64,000 bases of DNA from JAOUEA01 sp963790335 (GCA_963790335.1 CAWBOB010000005.1:147396-211395); one strand, 5' to 3'; numbered from the stretch's first letter, positions 1 to 9,224 are shown. The notes: a model not told the origin generated them from the letters alone. A program made the numbers and translations.

Positions 1-833
1 ACCTTGGCTGCGCCCCTGGTGTCCTCGTCGCCCTGGCCGGCCGTCACGATGAACTCCCCGATCGAGAGCGAGCACCCCCCGGCCGTCTGCCCGAGCGCCG
101 TCGCATCCATCAGGTTCGACACCCCGAGGAAGTCGGCCACGTACGCGGTCGCCGGCTCCTCGTAGATCTCCTTGGGCGCACCCACCTGCTCGACCCGCCC
201 CTGCGACATGACGGCGATGCGATCCGACATCGTGAGGGCTTCTTCCTGGTCGTGCGTGACGTAGATGAACGTGATGCCGACCTCTTCCTGCAACGCCTTG
301 AGCTCGATCTGCAGACGCTTGCGCAGTTTCGCGTCGAGCGCGCCGAGCGGCTCGTCGAGCAACAGCACCGCGGGGTTGAGGATCAGGGCGCGAGCGAGCG
401 CCACGCGCTGCTGCTGACCCCCGGAGAGCTGCGTGGGACGCCTCGCTCCGAAGCCGGTGAGCGCCACCAGATCGAGGGCCCGGCCGACCTGCTCGCGCAT
501 CTCCTGCTTGGACACGTCCTTGTACTTCAATCCGAACGCGACGTTCTCCTCGACCGTGAGATGCGGGAACAGCGCGTAGTTCTGGAACACGGTGTTCACG
601 TTGCGCTTGTGCGGCGGCGTCTGCGCCATGTCGACGCCGTCGAGCAGGATCTGCCCCTCGGAGGGCCGCTCGAACCCGGCGATCATGCGCAGGGTCGTCG
701 TCTTGCCGCAGCCCGAGGGTCCGAGCAACGAGAAGAACTCGCCCGAGGGCATGTCGAGGTTGATGCCGGCGACCGCCGTGAAATCGCCGAACCGCTTCAC
801 CAGGTCGACGAGCTGAACCTGTCCTCCTGCCAT
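1..833 (-). CDS. potA: Polyamine-type ABC transporter ATPase PotA (3' end outside window)
   Basis: ATP-hydrolysing subunit of a spermidine/putrescine-type importer, working on the inner face of the membrane with PotB/PotC permeases and PotD. Starting at the ATG whose complement is 831-833, the frame reads Walker A GPSGCGKT at about residues 38-45, the signature LSGGQQQR, Walker B ending in LLLDEPLGALD, and an H-loop with THDQEEAL. About 277 codons are present and the C-terminal regulatory domain runs off the left edge. PotD (2645-3919) is on the same strand but separated by two rightward genes, so the transporter genes are not one simple operon here. The permeases must lie to the left or elsewhere. 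Iron(III)- or sulfate-type ATPases look similar; the nearby PotD favours polyamines. Confidence 0.92.
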   Translation of the reverse strand, partial: MAGGQVQLVDLVKRFGDFTAVAGINLDMPSGEFFSLLGPSGCGKTTTLRMIAGFERPSEGQILLDGVDMAQTPPHKRNVNTVFQNYALFPHLTVEENVAFGLKYKDVSKQEMREQVGRALDLVALTGFGARRPTQLSGGQQQRVALARALILNPAVLLLDEPLGALDAKLRKRLQIELKALQEEVGITFIYVTHDQEEALTMSDRIAVMSQGRVEQVGAPKEIYEEPATAYVADFLGVSNLMDATALGQTAGGCSLSIGEFIVTAGQGDEDTRGAAK

Positions 834-841
834 GGTCGCGG

Positions 842-872
842 AGTCTAGTCCAGGCGAGCCATGACCGGTCAA
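842..872 (-). promoter_or_regulatory. Possible promoter of potA
   Basis: On the minus strand a TTGACC box (complement of 867-872) precedes TAGACT (complement of 842-847) with a 19-base spacer. The -10 lies about 8 bases before the potA ATG, so the transcript would have almost no leader. The spacer is long and the -10 is only a TAnnnT match, so the call is weak. Confidence 0.3.
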
Positions 873-924
873 GCGAACGGGAGAGCTCGGCTGTCGACGG
901 CTGACGACGTGTCATCATGCCGCG

Positions 925-2145
925 ATGGACGAGCTCGCCCGGCCACCCGACGCCACGAGCATCGGAGCCGTCGACCCCCTCGAGCCGTCGGTGGCCCGAC
1001 GCGCGGTGCTCCCCCTGCTGGCCGGGTACCTCGCGTTCGGTCAGTTCTGGGGCGTCTGGGTGATCGTGGTCTACGACTTCCAGCGGCTCCATCGGCTGTC
1101 GGAGAGCCGCCTCGGCGCGATGTACACGGTGCTGTCGGCCACCGCCGTGGCGGTGATGCTGGTGGTCGCACCCCGGCTGCAGCGGCGGCCGCTGACGTTC
1201 ACGGTGCCGGCTTCACTCACCCTGCTCGCCGTGGGTTCGCTGACGATCGCGTACCAGCCGACGGCCGTGGTGGCCGCCGGCTTCCTGCTGGTCGGAGCGG
1301 GCAACGGCCTGATCGATGTCTACCTCAACGTTGCCGCCCAGCGGGTCGAGGTGGCGACGCAGCGCCCGGTTCTCCAGTGGCTGCACGCTTCGTATGCCCT
1401 CGGCGGCGTGATGGGTGCTGCCGCGGCCGGTGGCCTGCTCGTGTTCGGAGCGGACTTCCGGTTGGGATTCGCCTACGCCGGTGCCGCCCTCGTCGCGACG
1501 GCGGTGTGGAACGTGCGCACCGCGCCCGCCGAACGCAGCCCCGAGGGTGCCCAGACCGTCTTCTCCATCTCGGCGCTGTTCAGGACCCCCGCCTTGTGGG
1601 TACCGGCGCTCGTCGTGCTCTTCGCCTTCCTCGTCGAGGGATCGATGGATACGTGGTCGGGGCTCTACCTGCGCGAGGAGCTCGGAGCCTCGGCGGGCGT
1701 CACGGCCCTGGCGTTCATCGCGTTCTCGGGAGCGATCTTCCTCGGCCGCCTGTTCGCGGGCCGCGTGCTCTTCGGCCTGGGAGCGCGAAGCACGATCATC
1801 GTGGCGGGCGTAGGGTCGCTAGCGGGAGGACTGCTCGCGACGTTGACGAGCAACCTCGCGGTCGTGGGGGTGGCCTACCTGATCCTCGGTTTCATGATCA
1901 GCGCGGCCGCGCCCGCGGGGTTCAGCCTGACCGAGCACATCGACGAGGATGCGACCAGCGCGATCGCTGCGGTCACCACCGTGGGGTACACCGGCTTCAT
2001 ATGGAGCCCTCCCGTGCTCGGCTACGTCGCGCAGACCATGGACCTGCGCGCCGCGATGGCCGTGATCGTGATCGCCACGCTCGGCATCGTCGGCGCCGGG
2101 CTCCTCGCGCCTCGCGGCCAGAGCCCCGGTCGTGCCGCCGGCTGA
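925..2145 (+). CDS. MFS transporter
   Basis: A 406-residue integral membrane protein with the spacing of about 12 hydrophobic helices expected of the major facilitator superfamily. The first helix begins near residue 30, and a soluble central loop rich in Ala, Glu and Arg (near NVRTAPAERSPEG) separates the two halves. Its substrate cannot be read from the sequence. The start is the ATG at 925, just downstream of a short dyad TGAC-N5-GTCA at 902-914. It is divergent from potA and is followed 20 bases later by a lipoprotein gene on the same strand. No link to polyamine transport can be shown beyond position. Confidence 0.88.
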   Translation: MDELARPPDATSIGAVDPLEPSVARRAVLPLLAGYLAFGQFWGVWVIVVYDFQRLHRLSESRLGAMYTVLSATAVAVMLVVAPRLQRRPLTFTVPASLTLLAVGSLTIAYQPTAVVAAGFLLVGAGNGLIDVYLNVAAQRVEVATQRPVLQWLHASYALGGVMGAAAAGGLLVFGADFRLGFAYAGAALVATAVWNVRTAPAERSPEGAQTVFSISALFRTPALWVPALVVLFAFLVEGSMDTWSGLYLREELGASAGVTALAFIAFSGAIFLGRLFAGRVLFGLGARSTIIVAGVGSLAGGLLATLTSNLAVVGVAYLILGFMISAAAPAGFSLTEHIDEDATSAIAAVTTVGYTGFIWSPPVLGYVAQTMDLRAAMAVIVIATLGIVGAGLLAPRGQSPGRAAG

Positions 2146-2165
2146 GGTCAGGGTACGCTCGCGGG

Positions 2166-2675
2166 GTGCGACACGCTACGCTCTTGTTCACGATCGTGGC
2201 CACGATGTCGACTGCATGCGGCGGTGACGACGTGAGCCCGTACGAACCGTTGCACCAGTCGGCGCGACAGGAGATCCCGGGCACGTTCGGGTACGTGCTG
2301 GTGCCGCTCGAGGGGTTCCGCGGCGAGGTCGACCCGAGCAGCGTCTGGCCCGGGCTTCCCGGGGCCGGTGACGGCTCCGCGGTCTCGGTCACCCTGGCCG
2401 ACCTCGAGCACCCAGGCGAGGGGGTCGATTGGGGCCCATCGTGGGTCTACTTCACGAACGATCTCTGCTACTTCACCGCCAAGGGTGATTTCGTCTCGCC
2501 GTCGCGTGCCGGCAAGACCGACGGATGCACACGTCAGAACGTGCTCGTGCAGGTCGTCGACGCCACCTCCGGCGAGTTCACGGCGGTGTTCGAGGCCTAC
2601 GACGCTTACCTCACCTGGGCGCCCACCCGTGTCGGCACGCCCGCTCAGGTGGCGGAGGCGACCCGCTTCCAGTAG
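2166..2675 (+). CDS. Putative lipoprotein, unknown function
   Basis: The GTG at 2166 opens a 169-residue protein beginning with a short hydrophobic stretch and a lipobox ending STAC-GG at about residue 18, so it is predicted to be exported and lipid anchored. The mature part is acidic and Trp/Tyr rich, with several short beta-like segments and two Cys near the C-terminus that could form a disulfide. The longer in-frame open stretch upstream covers the MFS gene in another frame and is not coding. The last 31 bases overlap the convergent potD gene end. No family is recognised. Confidence 0.68.
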   Translation: MRHATLLFTIVATMSTACGGDDVSPYEPLHQSARQEIPGTFGYVLVPLEGFRGEVDPSSVWPGLPGAGDGSAVSVTLADLEHPGEGVDWGPSWVYFTNDLCYFTAKGDFVSPSRAGKTDGCTRQNVLVQVVDATSGEFTAVFEAYDAYLTWAPTRVGTPAQVAEATRFQ

Positions 2676-3919
2676 CCGAGCCAGCGCGCGCGTTCGCTCG
2701 GGCCGAAGCCCACGAGCATCTGCGCGTCGGCGAACGAGTCGTTGTCGAGCAGCGTGCCGAGCAGGTTCGGGGGCACCTCCATGTGCCACGGCGAGTCGGG
2801 CGCCGCGAAGGCTTCGCGGGTGACCCCTTCGAGCGGGGGCTGGTAGCCGTTCCAGCAGAAGTTGTCGACACCCACCCGCGTATCGAGCAGGTGGTTCAGG
2901 AAGGCGTGGGCGAGATCGGGATGGCGACCCTGCTCGCACACCGCCATCAGGTCGCAGCCGACGATCTTCTCCGAGCCGGCCGGCGACCAGAAGCGCAGCT
3001 TCGTGCCCAGGTCGAAGTCGCCCTCGGCGGCGGCGTATCCGGGCGCGGAGAGCACGTCGCCCGACCACGCCTGATGCGCGGCGAACTCGCCCTCGGGCAG
3101 GCCTTCCTCGACACCGTCGTTGGTGAACCTGACGGCGGTCGCCGCGATGGCGTCGGAGAGCGCACCCGCTGCCGCCCCGAGCTGATCGTCGGTGGCCGAG
3201 CGAACGTCGGTGACGCCCGCGCGCAACAGCGCGAGCGACATCGCCTCGAGGAAGCCGTCGTACATGCCCACCCGGCCGCGGTAGCGCGGGTTCCAGAAGA
3301 CGCCCCAGGGGTCGGTCGCAGCGTCGGGCGCGTCGGGCGCCTCGACCATGTCGGCTCGCCAGGCCACGCCGCTCACGTAGACCGTGTACGGAAGGGAGTA
3401 GCGCTGGCCCGGATCGTAGAAGGGTCCGCCGTCGTCGCGGAACCACGGCCAGAGGTTGCGAAGGTTCGGCAGCCGATCGTGGTCGAGCGCCCGCACGATG
3501 CCCGCGTCGACGAGGCCCGGCAGCGCATCGATCGTCGGGAAGAACACGTCGAACCTCGCACCGGGATCCTGCAGCCTGGCGATGGCCTCGTCCATGTGCA
3601 TGAAGCTCTCCACCTCGACGCGCACCGCGCCCTCAGGGAAGGATCGCTCGAACGACGACAGGGTGCCCTTGGACAGGTAATCGCGCCACTCGTAGACCCT
3701 GAGCACCGCGTCGCGCTCGGTTGGCTTGCTGCTCGCGAAGGTCGGCCCGACCGCTCGTGATGCGGCGGCGTCGGGCTGTCGAGGCGACCGCGAGGCCCGG
3801 TCGCACGCCGCGGCGAGCACGGACGGCAGGATCAGCCCGGCACCGGCCATGCCGCGCAGGAACGCCCGTCGGTCGAGCGACGGATGGTCCGGTCTCCCGA
3901 CGCCTCCTGCGAGCCTCAT
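2645..3919 (-). CDS. potD: PotD-like polyamine-binding protein (TAT/lipoprotein)
   Basis: Extracytoplasmic solute receptor for a PotABCD-type importer, about 424 residues. The N-terminus carries a twin-arginine motif in DRRAFLRGMAGAG followed by a hydrophobic stretch and a lipobox-like end at AAACDR, so it is probably exported folded and lipid anchored. The body resembles family-1 polyamine-binding proteins: VYEWRDYLSKG near the start, the SLPYTVYVSGVAWRAD region, and FCWNGYQPP late. The ATG at 3919 is preferred over an in-frame codon 12 residues upstream because GGAAG lies just upstream of it. It lies on the same strand as potA but is separated from it by rightward genes. Confidence 0.88.
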   Translation of the reverse strand: MRLAGGVGRPDHPSLDRRAFLRGMAGAGLILPSVLAAACDRASRSPRQPDAAASRAVGPTFASSKPTERDAVLRVYEWRDYLSKGTLSSFERSFPEGAVRVEVESFMHMDEAIARLQDPGARFDVFFPTIDALPGLVDAGIVRALDHDRLPNLRNLWPWFRDDGGPFYDPGQRYSLPYTVYVSGVAWRADMVEAPDAPDAATDPWGVFWNPRYRGRVGMYDGFLEAMSLALLRAGVTDVRSATDDQLGAAAGALSDAIAATAVRFTNDGVEEGLPEGEFAAHQAWSGDVLSAPGYAAAEGDFDLGTKLRFWSPAGSEKIVGCDLMAVCEQGRHPDLAHAFLNHLLDTRVGVDNFCWNGYQPPLEGVTREAFAAPDSPWHMEVPPNLLGTLLDNDSFADAQMLVGFGPSERARWLGYWKRVASAT

Positions 3920-3967
3920 GCGATCATCTTCCGCGACCGCCCCCGAGGATCGCAAGCGAGCGTGGGC

Positions 3968-4786
3968 TCACCCGGCCGACTCGAGCTCTGGGGGCGGCAC
4001 GCCCTGCCCCCAGGCGTCGGCCCCGCCGTCGACCAGCACCGTCGATCCGGTGATGTAGGCCCCGCCCGCGGAGGCGAGGAAGGCGATCGTCGCGGCGACC
4101 TCCTCGGGCAGGCCGGCTCGGCGCATCGGCACCTGAGCGGCATACTCGGCCACGACCTCGTCACCCCCGTACTGCTGCAGCCCTTCGGTCTCGATGAGTC
4201 CCGCCGCGACGCAGACCGCCCGCACCCCGTAGCGAGACCACTCGTTCGACAGTGACGCCGCCATCGTTTCGAGCGCCGACCTGGCCATCGACGAGTGCGC
4301 CATCATCGGGATGCCTCTGCGGGGGCTGAATCCGATGAAGAAGATGGCTCCCCCTCGCCGCGGGATCATCCACCGGGTCGCCACCTGGTGGGTCAGGTGC
4401 CAGACGGCGTCGACGTTCAGGCGATGCACGGCTCGCAGGCCCTTGAGCGAGATGTCCTCGGCCGCGGCGGCGAACTGACCGCCGGCATTGTTCACGAGCA
4501 CGTCGACGACACCGAATGCGGCATCGACGTCGTCGAGGAAGCGGGCCACCTGCTCGGGCTCACGCACGTCACAGGTGCGTGCGACCACCGCGTGTCCGGC
4601 TCCCTCGAGCTCTGCGGCGACGGCCTCGATCGGTTCCGCACGCCGACCGCAGATCGCGACGCGCGCGCCGGTGCGCGCGAGTTCGAGCGCGGTGGCACGC
4701 CCGATGCCGGTGCCGCCCCCGGTCACGATCGCGGTCCTGCCGGCGTTCGCCGCCGGGGCGAGCGGGGAGTGGAAGCCGTCTACCAT
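3968..4786 (-). CDS. SDR-family oxidoreductase
   Basis: A 272-residue classical short-chain dehydrogenase/reductase acting in the cytoplasm with NAD(P)H. It shows the cofactor motif TGGGTGIGRA near residue 20, NNAGG, and an LVDGG C-terminal signature typical of 2,4-dienoyl-CoA reductase or 3-oxoacyl-ACP reductase-like enzymes. In the usual YxxxK position the sequence reads HSSMARSALE, so both the Tyr and the Lys appear to be replaced; decarboxylase/dienoyl-CoA-reductase-type members also lack the Tyr. The start at 4786 overlaps by a base or two the divergent hydrolase gene region. Substrate unknown. Confidence 0.85.
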   Translation of the reverse strand: MVDGFHSPLAPAANAGRTAIVTGGGTGIGRATALELARTGARVAICGRRAEPIEAVAAELEGAGHAVVARTCDVREPEQVARFLDDVDAAFGVVDVLVNNAGGQFAAAAEDISLKGLRAVHRLNVDAVWHLTHQVATRWMIPRRGGAIFFIGFSPRRGIPMMAHSSMARSALETMAASLSNEWSRYGVRAVCVAAGLIETEGLQQYGGDEVVAEYAAQVPMRRAGLPEEVAATIAFLASAGGAYITGSTVLVDGGADAWGQGVPPPELESAG

Positions 4787-4796
4787 GCTGCGCAGT

Positions 4797-5667
4797 ATGC
4801 CCGAGGAGCACGTCATCAGGATCGAAGGGAGCGGCGGCGTGCGCCTCTCGGCACGGCTGTTCGACGGGCCGCCGCGGGCGCGCGGATTGCTCCTGCACCA
4901 TGGCCTCGCGTCGTCACAGCACATCTGGGACCGCATGCTTCCTCGGCTCAGCCGGCGCATGCGGGTGGTCACCTTCGACGCCCGCGGTCACGGCGTGAGC
5001 GACAAGCCGAACCGTGGCTACGGGTTCGAGCACGTGGTGGGCGACGCCCTCGCGGTGTCGCGAGCTGCCGGGTTGGGGCGCCCCGATCGTCGTGGGTCAT
5101 TCCTGGGGAGCGATGGTCACGTTGGAGCTCGCCGCGCGACACCCCGAGTCGATCGCCGGCGCCGTGCTCGTCGACGGCGGCATGCATCCGGTCGGCGCCG
5201 AGATGGACTGGCCGACGACCAAGGAGATGCTGGCTCCACCGCACCTGACCGGCATGCCGCTCGACGAGTTCCGGGGACTGATGCGGACGTTCCTCGGTGA
5301 GGCGGTCGACGTCACACCCGATCTCGAGGCGCAGGTCGTGTCGGTCATGCGCGTGCGCCGCGACGGCACCATCGCCCCGCGGCTCGCGCGATCCAACCAC
5401 TTCCGCATCCTGCGGGCCATCTGGGAACAAGCCCCGGACGAACTCTGGGCACGCCTGCACGTGCCGACGCTCTCGATCGTCGCGCGCGACCGGGCCGATC
5501 CGGCCCGACACGAGCGCATGCGCGAGGCCGTCGCCAACGTGCGAGCGCTGACGCGCGAACGGCCCGTCGCGATCGAGTGGATGGACGGCATCCACGATCT
5601 GCCGTTGCAACATCCCATCGCGCTGGCTCGGCGCCTCGAACGATTCGCGCAGTCAGCCGTAGGCTAG
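4797..5667 (+). CDS. Alpha/beta hydrolase, one frameshift
   Basis: A soluble alpha/beta-fold hydrolase of about 289 residues once a single extra base near 5072-5075 (in the run ggttgggg) is removed. Before the break: HHGLASSQHIWD (oxyanion region) and FDARGHGVSDKP. After it: the nucleophile elbow GHSWG and a late His in DGIHDLPLQHP. The ATG at 4797 is preferred; another in-frame ATG lies at 4785. It is divergent from the SDR gene, with start regions almost touching, so they probably share a control region. Substrate unknown; epoxide hydrolase, esterase and haloperoxidase-like proteins share these motifs. Confidence 0.8.
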
Positions 5668-5674
5668 GAGCGCG

Positions 5675-5945
5675 ATGTTCCTGTTCGTGATGATCCTGCT
5701 GCTCCTCGCCACAGCGTTCGGGGTGCTCGGCGCGGTGCTCAAGGCGGTCGCCTTCCTCGTCGTCACGGTGGTGCTCACGGTCACGCGTGCTCGGCGCGAT
5801 CGCCTGGTGGGCGTTGACACGGAAGGCCCGTGAGCTGAGCGCCGATCTCGACCGCCAGTTCGCGCAGCAGCGCGTGACCGGTTACCGCGTGAACGAAGCG
5901 CAGCGGGAGCCTCGGACGCTTCCGCCTCGGGACGATCGCTACTGA
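5675..5945 (+). CDS. Small membrane protein, one frameshift
   Basis: A short gene that no single frame shows in full. The ATG at 5675 has a good ribosome site (GGAG at 5667-5670) and starts MFLFVMILLLLATAFGVLG, continuing through a second hydrophobic stretch. Removing one base near 5786 joins this to a frame reading LGAIAWWALTRKARELSADL and ending at the TGA at 5943-5945. The product would have about 89 residues: two membrane segments and a charged, possibly helical cytoplasmic tail. Uncorrected, the first frame stops at 5833 (52 residues). Function unknown. It starts 8 bases after the hydrolase and may be co-transcribed with it. Confidence 0.6.
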
Positions 5946-5961
5946 GGCACCGCGTGGAAGC

Positions 5962-7400
5962 TCACGTGTGCTGGCCGGCTCGACGAATCAGTCTCCCGCG
6001 GTATGCGAGCGGGGCGTCGCCGAGCATCCGCAGCAGCCGGCCGCGGGGGTGTCCGGCGTCCTCGCGGCGGTCACCGAGCTCGAGCGCCATCGCCGACAGC
6101 CGGATGCCGGCGTAGCGCAGCGGCTCGGGTGGCGTCTTCGCCTCGGTCCCCACGACCGGCATCGACGTCCACTCGTCGTCGAGCCCCTGCACGAGCGAAG
6201 CGAGGATGCGCCCTCCCAGCATCGTCTGCGACAGCCCGTGCCCCGAGAACCCCAGCCCGACATGCACGTTGCCCGGCTCCATCGAGCGGAAGAAGGGCAG
6301 GAAGGTCGCCGTCTGGTCGATCGGCCCTCCCCACGCGTGCGTGAACCGCACGCCGTCGAGCTGCGGGAACATCCACGTGAGGCCCCGGGCAGCGACGTCG
6401 GCGGCACGCCGGTCGTGGGTCGCCGCACGCCCCCTGCGCGCCCGCCCAAGACCACACCGAGCGCGCCGCCGCCGATCACGATGCGGCCGTCGTCGGTCGG
6501 CCGCAGGTAGTAGAGGAGCTCGCGGCCGTCGACGATGCCCACCTGCGACGTCCACCCGATCTCCCGCAACAACGCCGGGATCGGCTCGGTGGCGACCACG
6601 TGATCGACGATCACGCCGAAACTACGACGCAGGCCGGGCCATCCGGCCGCCCACGCCCCGGTCGTGAGCACCACCTGGCCGGCACGCACCGCGCCGTGCG
6701 GGGTCCGCACCACGGCGGGGCGGGAGCGCTCGAGTGCCGTCATCGGGGTTCGTTCGAAGATCCGGACGCCGCGGTGCAACGCGACCCGCCGGAGGCCGCG
6801 CGCGAGCCGTCCCGGGTGCACCACCGCACCATCGCGACCGAACCAGCCGGCGACGAAGCGGGGGGAATCCGCGATCGCCCGCGCGGCGTCGAGACCGACC
6901 TCGCGCAGCCGCGCTCCCTCGCCGCGGGCGGCCAGGAACGCGGCTGCGGACGAGCCTTCCGGTTCGATCTGCCAGCGGCCGGTCGCGACCTGAAGCGCTC
7001 CTTCGTGGTGATACCAGGCATCGATCCCGTGCTGCTCGAGCCAGCTGCCGACCTCCTCGACGGTGCTCGCCACCGCCCGCAGGTACCGCATGCCGTGGTG
7101 GTCGCCGAACGCCGAGCAGATCGCCGGCGCATCCCACCACGACGAGGAGAAGAAGCCCCCGTTGCGGCCGCTCGCCCCGCCTCCGCAGATGTCCTGTTCG
7201 ATGAGGGCGATGCGCAGCGACGGGTCCCTCGCGGAGAGCTCGATCGCCGTCCAGAGGCCGGCGAACCCTCCGCCTACGATGCAGACGTCGGCCACCACGT
7301 GGGTGGTGAGCGGCGAACACTCCTCACCAGGGTCGTGTGCGAGCGCTTCCTGCAGCCAGTAGCTGCGCGCCGCCCCCGGAGCGGGAACGCGCGAGCTCAC
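5962..7400 (-). CDS. FAD-dependent oxidoreductase (DAO family, PuuB-like), one frameshift
   Basis: Flavoprotein of the D-amino-acid/glycine-oxidase fold, about 480 residues. Visible are the lead-in RSYWLQEAL, the FAD-binding VCIVGGGFAGLW, GGGASGRNGGFF, and near the C-terminus GLGFSGHGLSQTMLGGRIL. One base is missing near 6435, between LGGRA and RAATHDRR. The arrangement resembles gamma-glutamylputrescine oxidase (PuuB); with potA and potD nearby, polyamine oxidation is a reasonable guess but not shown. The GTG at 7400 is proposed as the start because it sits in a GTGA typical of coupled genes, yet the same frame runs without a stop into the DUF3054 segment upstream, so one fused protein is also possible. 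Confidence 0.78.
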
Positions 7401-7838
7401 ACGCCGACGCCGCCACACCGGACGTGACCGGGTTCCGGCCCATGCCACGCATCGCCCGATCGCCAGGAACAGACCGGTGAACACCACGCCGACGACGAGG
7501 AACACGACGATGCGGTCGCCTCGTGGAGCACCGACCCACCACGTGCGAACGAGCAAGGCCACGGGGATCGCGATCGCCCAGGTGAGCGTGAGCGAGGAGA
7601 GATCTCGCCGGCGATAGGTGCCGATGGCGAGCGCCACCCCGATCCAGGCTCCCGCGAGCGGGATCGCGTTGCGCGCAGCGACCTCGGCGATCGCACCGAG
7701 GTGGTGGGAACGCAGGCCGACCGCGACGAACGCGCACAGTGCGAGCGCATCGGCGACGACGAGCGCCGCCGCGCCCCCCGGTCGAGGCGATACGCTCGCT
7801 CGCGGAACGTTCCTCGTCGCGTCGTCGATGCCGGCCAT
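7401..7838 (-). CDS. DUF3054 membrane domain, fused or overlapping with the oxidoreductase
   Basis: Starts at the ATG at 7838 behind a GGAGG site and encodes about 146 residues with four hydrophobic helices, ADALALCAFVAVG through GVVFTGLFLAIG. This matches the small actinobacterial DUF3054 family in length and layout, including the GTYRR turn between helices 2 and 3. Function unknown. The frame continues directly into the FAD oxidoreductase. In the neighbouring frame a TGA overlaps the GTG at 7400 as GTGA, the usual form of a gene junction here, so a one-base error near 7410-7440 may have fused two genes artificially. Confidence 0.72.
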
Positions 7839-7901
7839 GACGCCATCCTCCCAGGAGGAGCGCGCACGACGGCACGCCGTACCCTCAGGCCTGTGGATGC
7901 G

Positions 7902-8300
7902 ATGACCGTGCTCTACGACGCCGACTGCGGGGCCTGCCGCTGGTGCGCCGACCGTCTGCGCGCGTGGGATCGTCACCAGGTCCTGCGGTTCGAACCGATC
8001 GGAACCACGCATGGCGACCGGCTCCTGCATGCGGTACCCGTCGAGCGCCGGCTCGACTCCTGGCACGTCGTGGAGCGCGACGGACGGGTGTGGTCGGCGG
8101 GCCAGGCCGTTGCCCGCATCCTTCGACTGCTTCCGTGGGGGAGACCACTCGCGCTCGCTGCCGAGCTCGCTCCCGGCGTGACGGACGGGCTCTACGCGGC
8201 GGCGGCGCGCCACCGATCGATGCTCGGCCGGCTCCTCGGCCGCCGGGCGTGCGCGGTCGACCCTTCCCGTGAGACCCGTGGCCCGGCGCCGCGAGCCTGA
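7902..8300 (+). CDS. DCC-family thiol-disulfide oxidoreductase (DUF393)
   Basis: A 132-residue cytoplasmic thioredoxin-like protein. The N-terminus reads VLYDADCGACRWC, the DxxCxxC pattern that names the DCC family, followed by RFEPIGT and a C-terminal half containing AVARILRLLPWG. Members are thought to be thiol-disulfide oxidoreductases, but substrates are unknown. The ATG at 7902 is used; an in-frame GTG at 7893 is an alternative. It is divergent from the DUF3054/oxidoreductase gene with about 60 bases between starts. Confidence 0.85.
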   Translation: MTVLYDADCGACRWCADRLRAWDRHQVLRFEPIGTTHGDRLLHAVPVERRLDSWHVVERDGRVWSAGQAVARILRLLPWGRPLALAAELAPGVTDGLYAAAARHRSMLGRLLGRRACAVDPSRETRGPAPRA

Positions 8301-8315
8301 GGAGCGACGGGTGCG

Positions 8316-9224
8316 CTACGCCCCCAGCAACAGCGGAGCCAACGCCCTGTAGCCGACCATGCAGACGTCGGCGTCATCGCCGTTCACGAACTGCACGCAG
8401 ACGTGGTCCGCGCCGGCGTCGAGATGCTCATGCACGCGAGCGGCGATCGCATGCTCGTCGCCCCATGCCACCGTCGCGTCGACGAGACGGTCGCTGCCCC
8501 CGCCGACGAGCTCCTCGTCGTCGAAGCCCATCCGCTGCAGGTTGCGCGCGTAGTTCGGCAACTCGAGGTATCCGGCGGTCCATCCTCGCGCGATCGACCG
8601 CGCTCGGCCGGCATCTGACTCGAGCACAGCCGTGAGCTCGACCGCCAGCACGGGGTCGGGTCCCAGCACCGATCGAGCACGTGCCGTGTGCTCGACCGGC
8701 ACGAAGTAGGTGTGTGCGCCGAGCGCGCGCTCAGCGGACAGGCGCAGCATGCCGTCACCGAGCGCTGCGAGCAGCCGGCGCACCCCCGTGGGCTCCGGCG
8801 CCGACCACGGCGCCTGGTCCATGCGATCGAGGTACTCGCGCATGCGCGCCAGCGGCCGGTCCCAACCGAGACCCCGGCCCTCGGTCGAGTAGCTGTGCCC
8901 GACACCGACGCCCAGCACCACCCGGCCGGGGAAGGCATCGGTGAGCGTTCGCGCTCCGCTCGCCATGACGTCGGGCGCCCTGGCGGTGATGTTCGCGATG
9001 CCCGAGCAGACGGCGAGGGACGGCGCAGCCGATGCCAGCACCGACAGGTGCGCGAAGACGTCGCGGGAGCTCGAGCCCTCCGGCACCCACAGGGCCGTGT
9101 AGCCGAGCGACTCGAGCTCCCTGGCGTGCTCGCCGATCCGGGCCACCGGCAACGAGTCGAACGCGAACGTCCACGCTCCGACGACGCCGACGGCGGCCCT
9201 GACCGCCGCGTGCTCCTGGGTCAT
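8316..9224 (-). CDS. LLM-class F420-dependent oxidoreductase
   Basis: A 302-residue luciferase-like TIM-barrel flavin/F420 oxidoreductase. It begins with a barrel strand at AAVGVVGAWTFAFDSLP, followed by LESLGYTALWVPEG, ITARAPDVMASGARTL and PGRVVLGVGVGHS, matching the TIGR03620-type subfamily common in Actinobacteria that make coenzyme F420. Its ATG overlaps the stop of the MMPL exporter by four bases (ATGA, 9221-9224), so the two are translationally coupled. Substrate unknown; the coupling suggests it modifies the compound exported, or one involved in resistance to it. Confidence 0.88.
   Translation of the reverse strand: MTQEHAAVRAAVGVVGAWTFAFDSLPVARIGEHARELESLGYTALWVPEGSSSRDVFAHLSVLASAAPSLAVCSGIANITARAPDVMASGARTLTDAFPGRVVLGVGVGHSYSTEGRGLGWDRPLARMREYLDRMDQAPWSAPEPTGVRRLLAALGDGMLRLSAERALGAHTYFVPVEHTARARSVLGPDPVLAVELTAVLESDAGRARSIARGWTAGYLELPNYARNLQRMGFDDEELVGGGSDRLVDATVAWGDEHAIAARVHEHLDAGADHVCVQFVNGDDADVCMVGYRALAPLLLGA

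Noticed and set aside
902..914. Short TGAC-N5-GTCA dyad before the MFS gene as an operator
   Set aside because: A 4-base arm occurs often by chance and no regulator gene is adjacent.
861..2165. Long open frame leading into the lipoprotein gene
   Set aside because: It lies over the MFS gene in another frame and is Arg-rich, low-complexity shadow sequence; only the part from GTG 2166 has a signal peptide and coding character.
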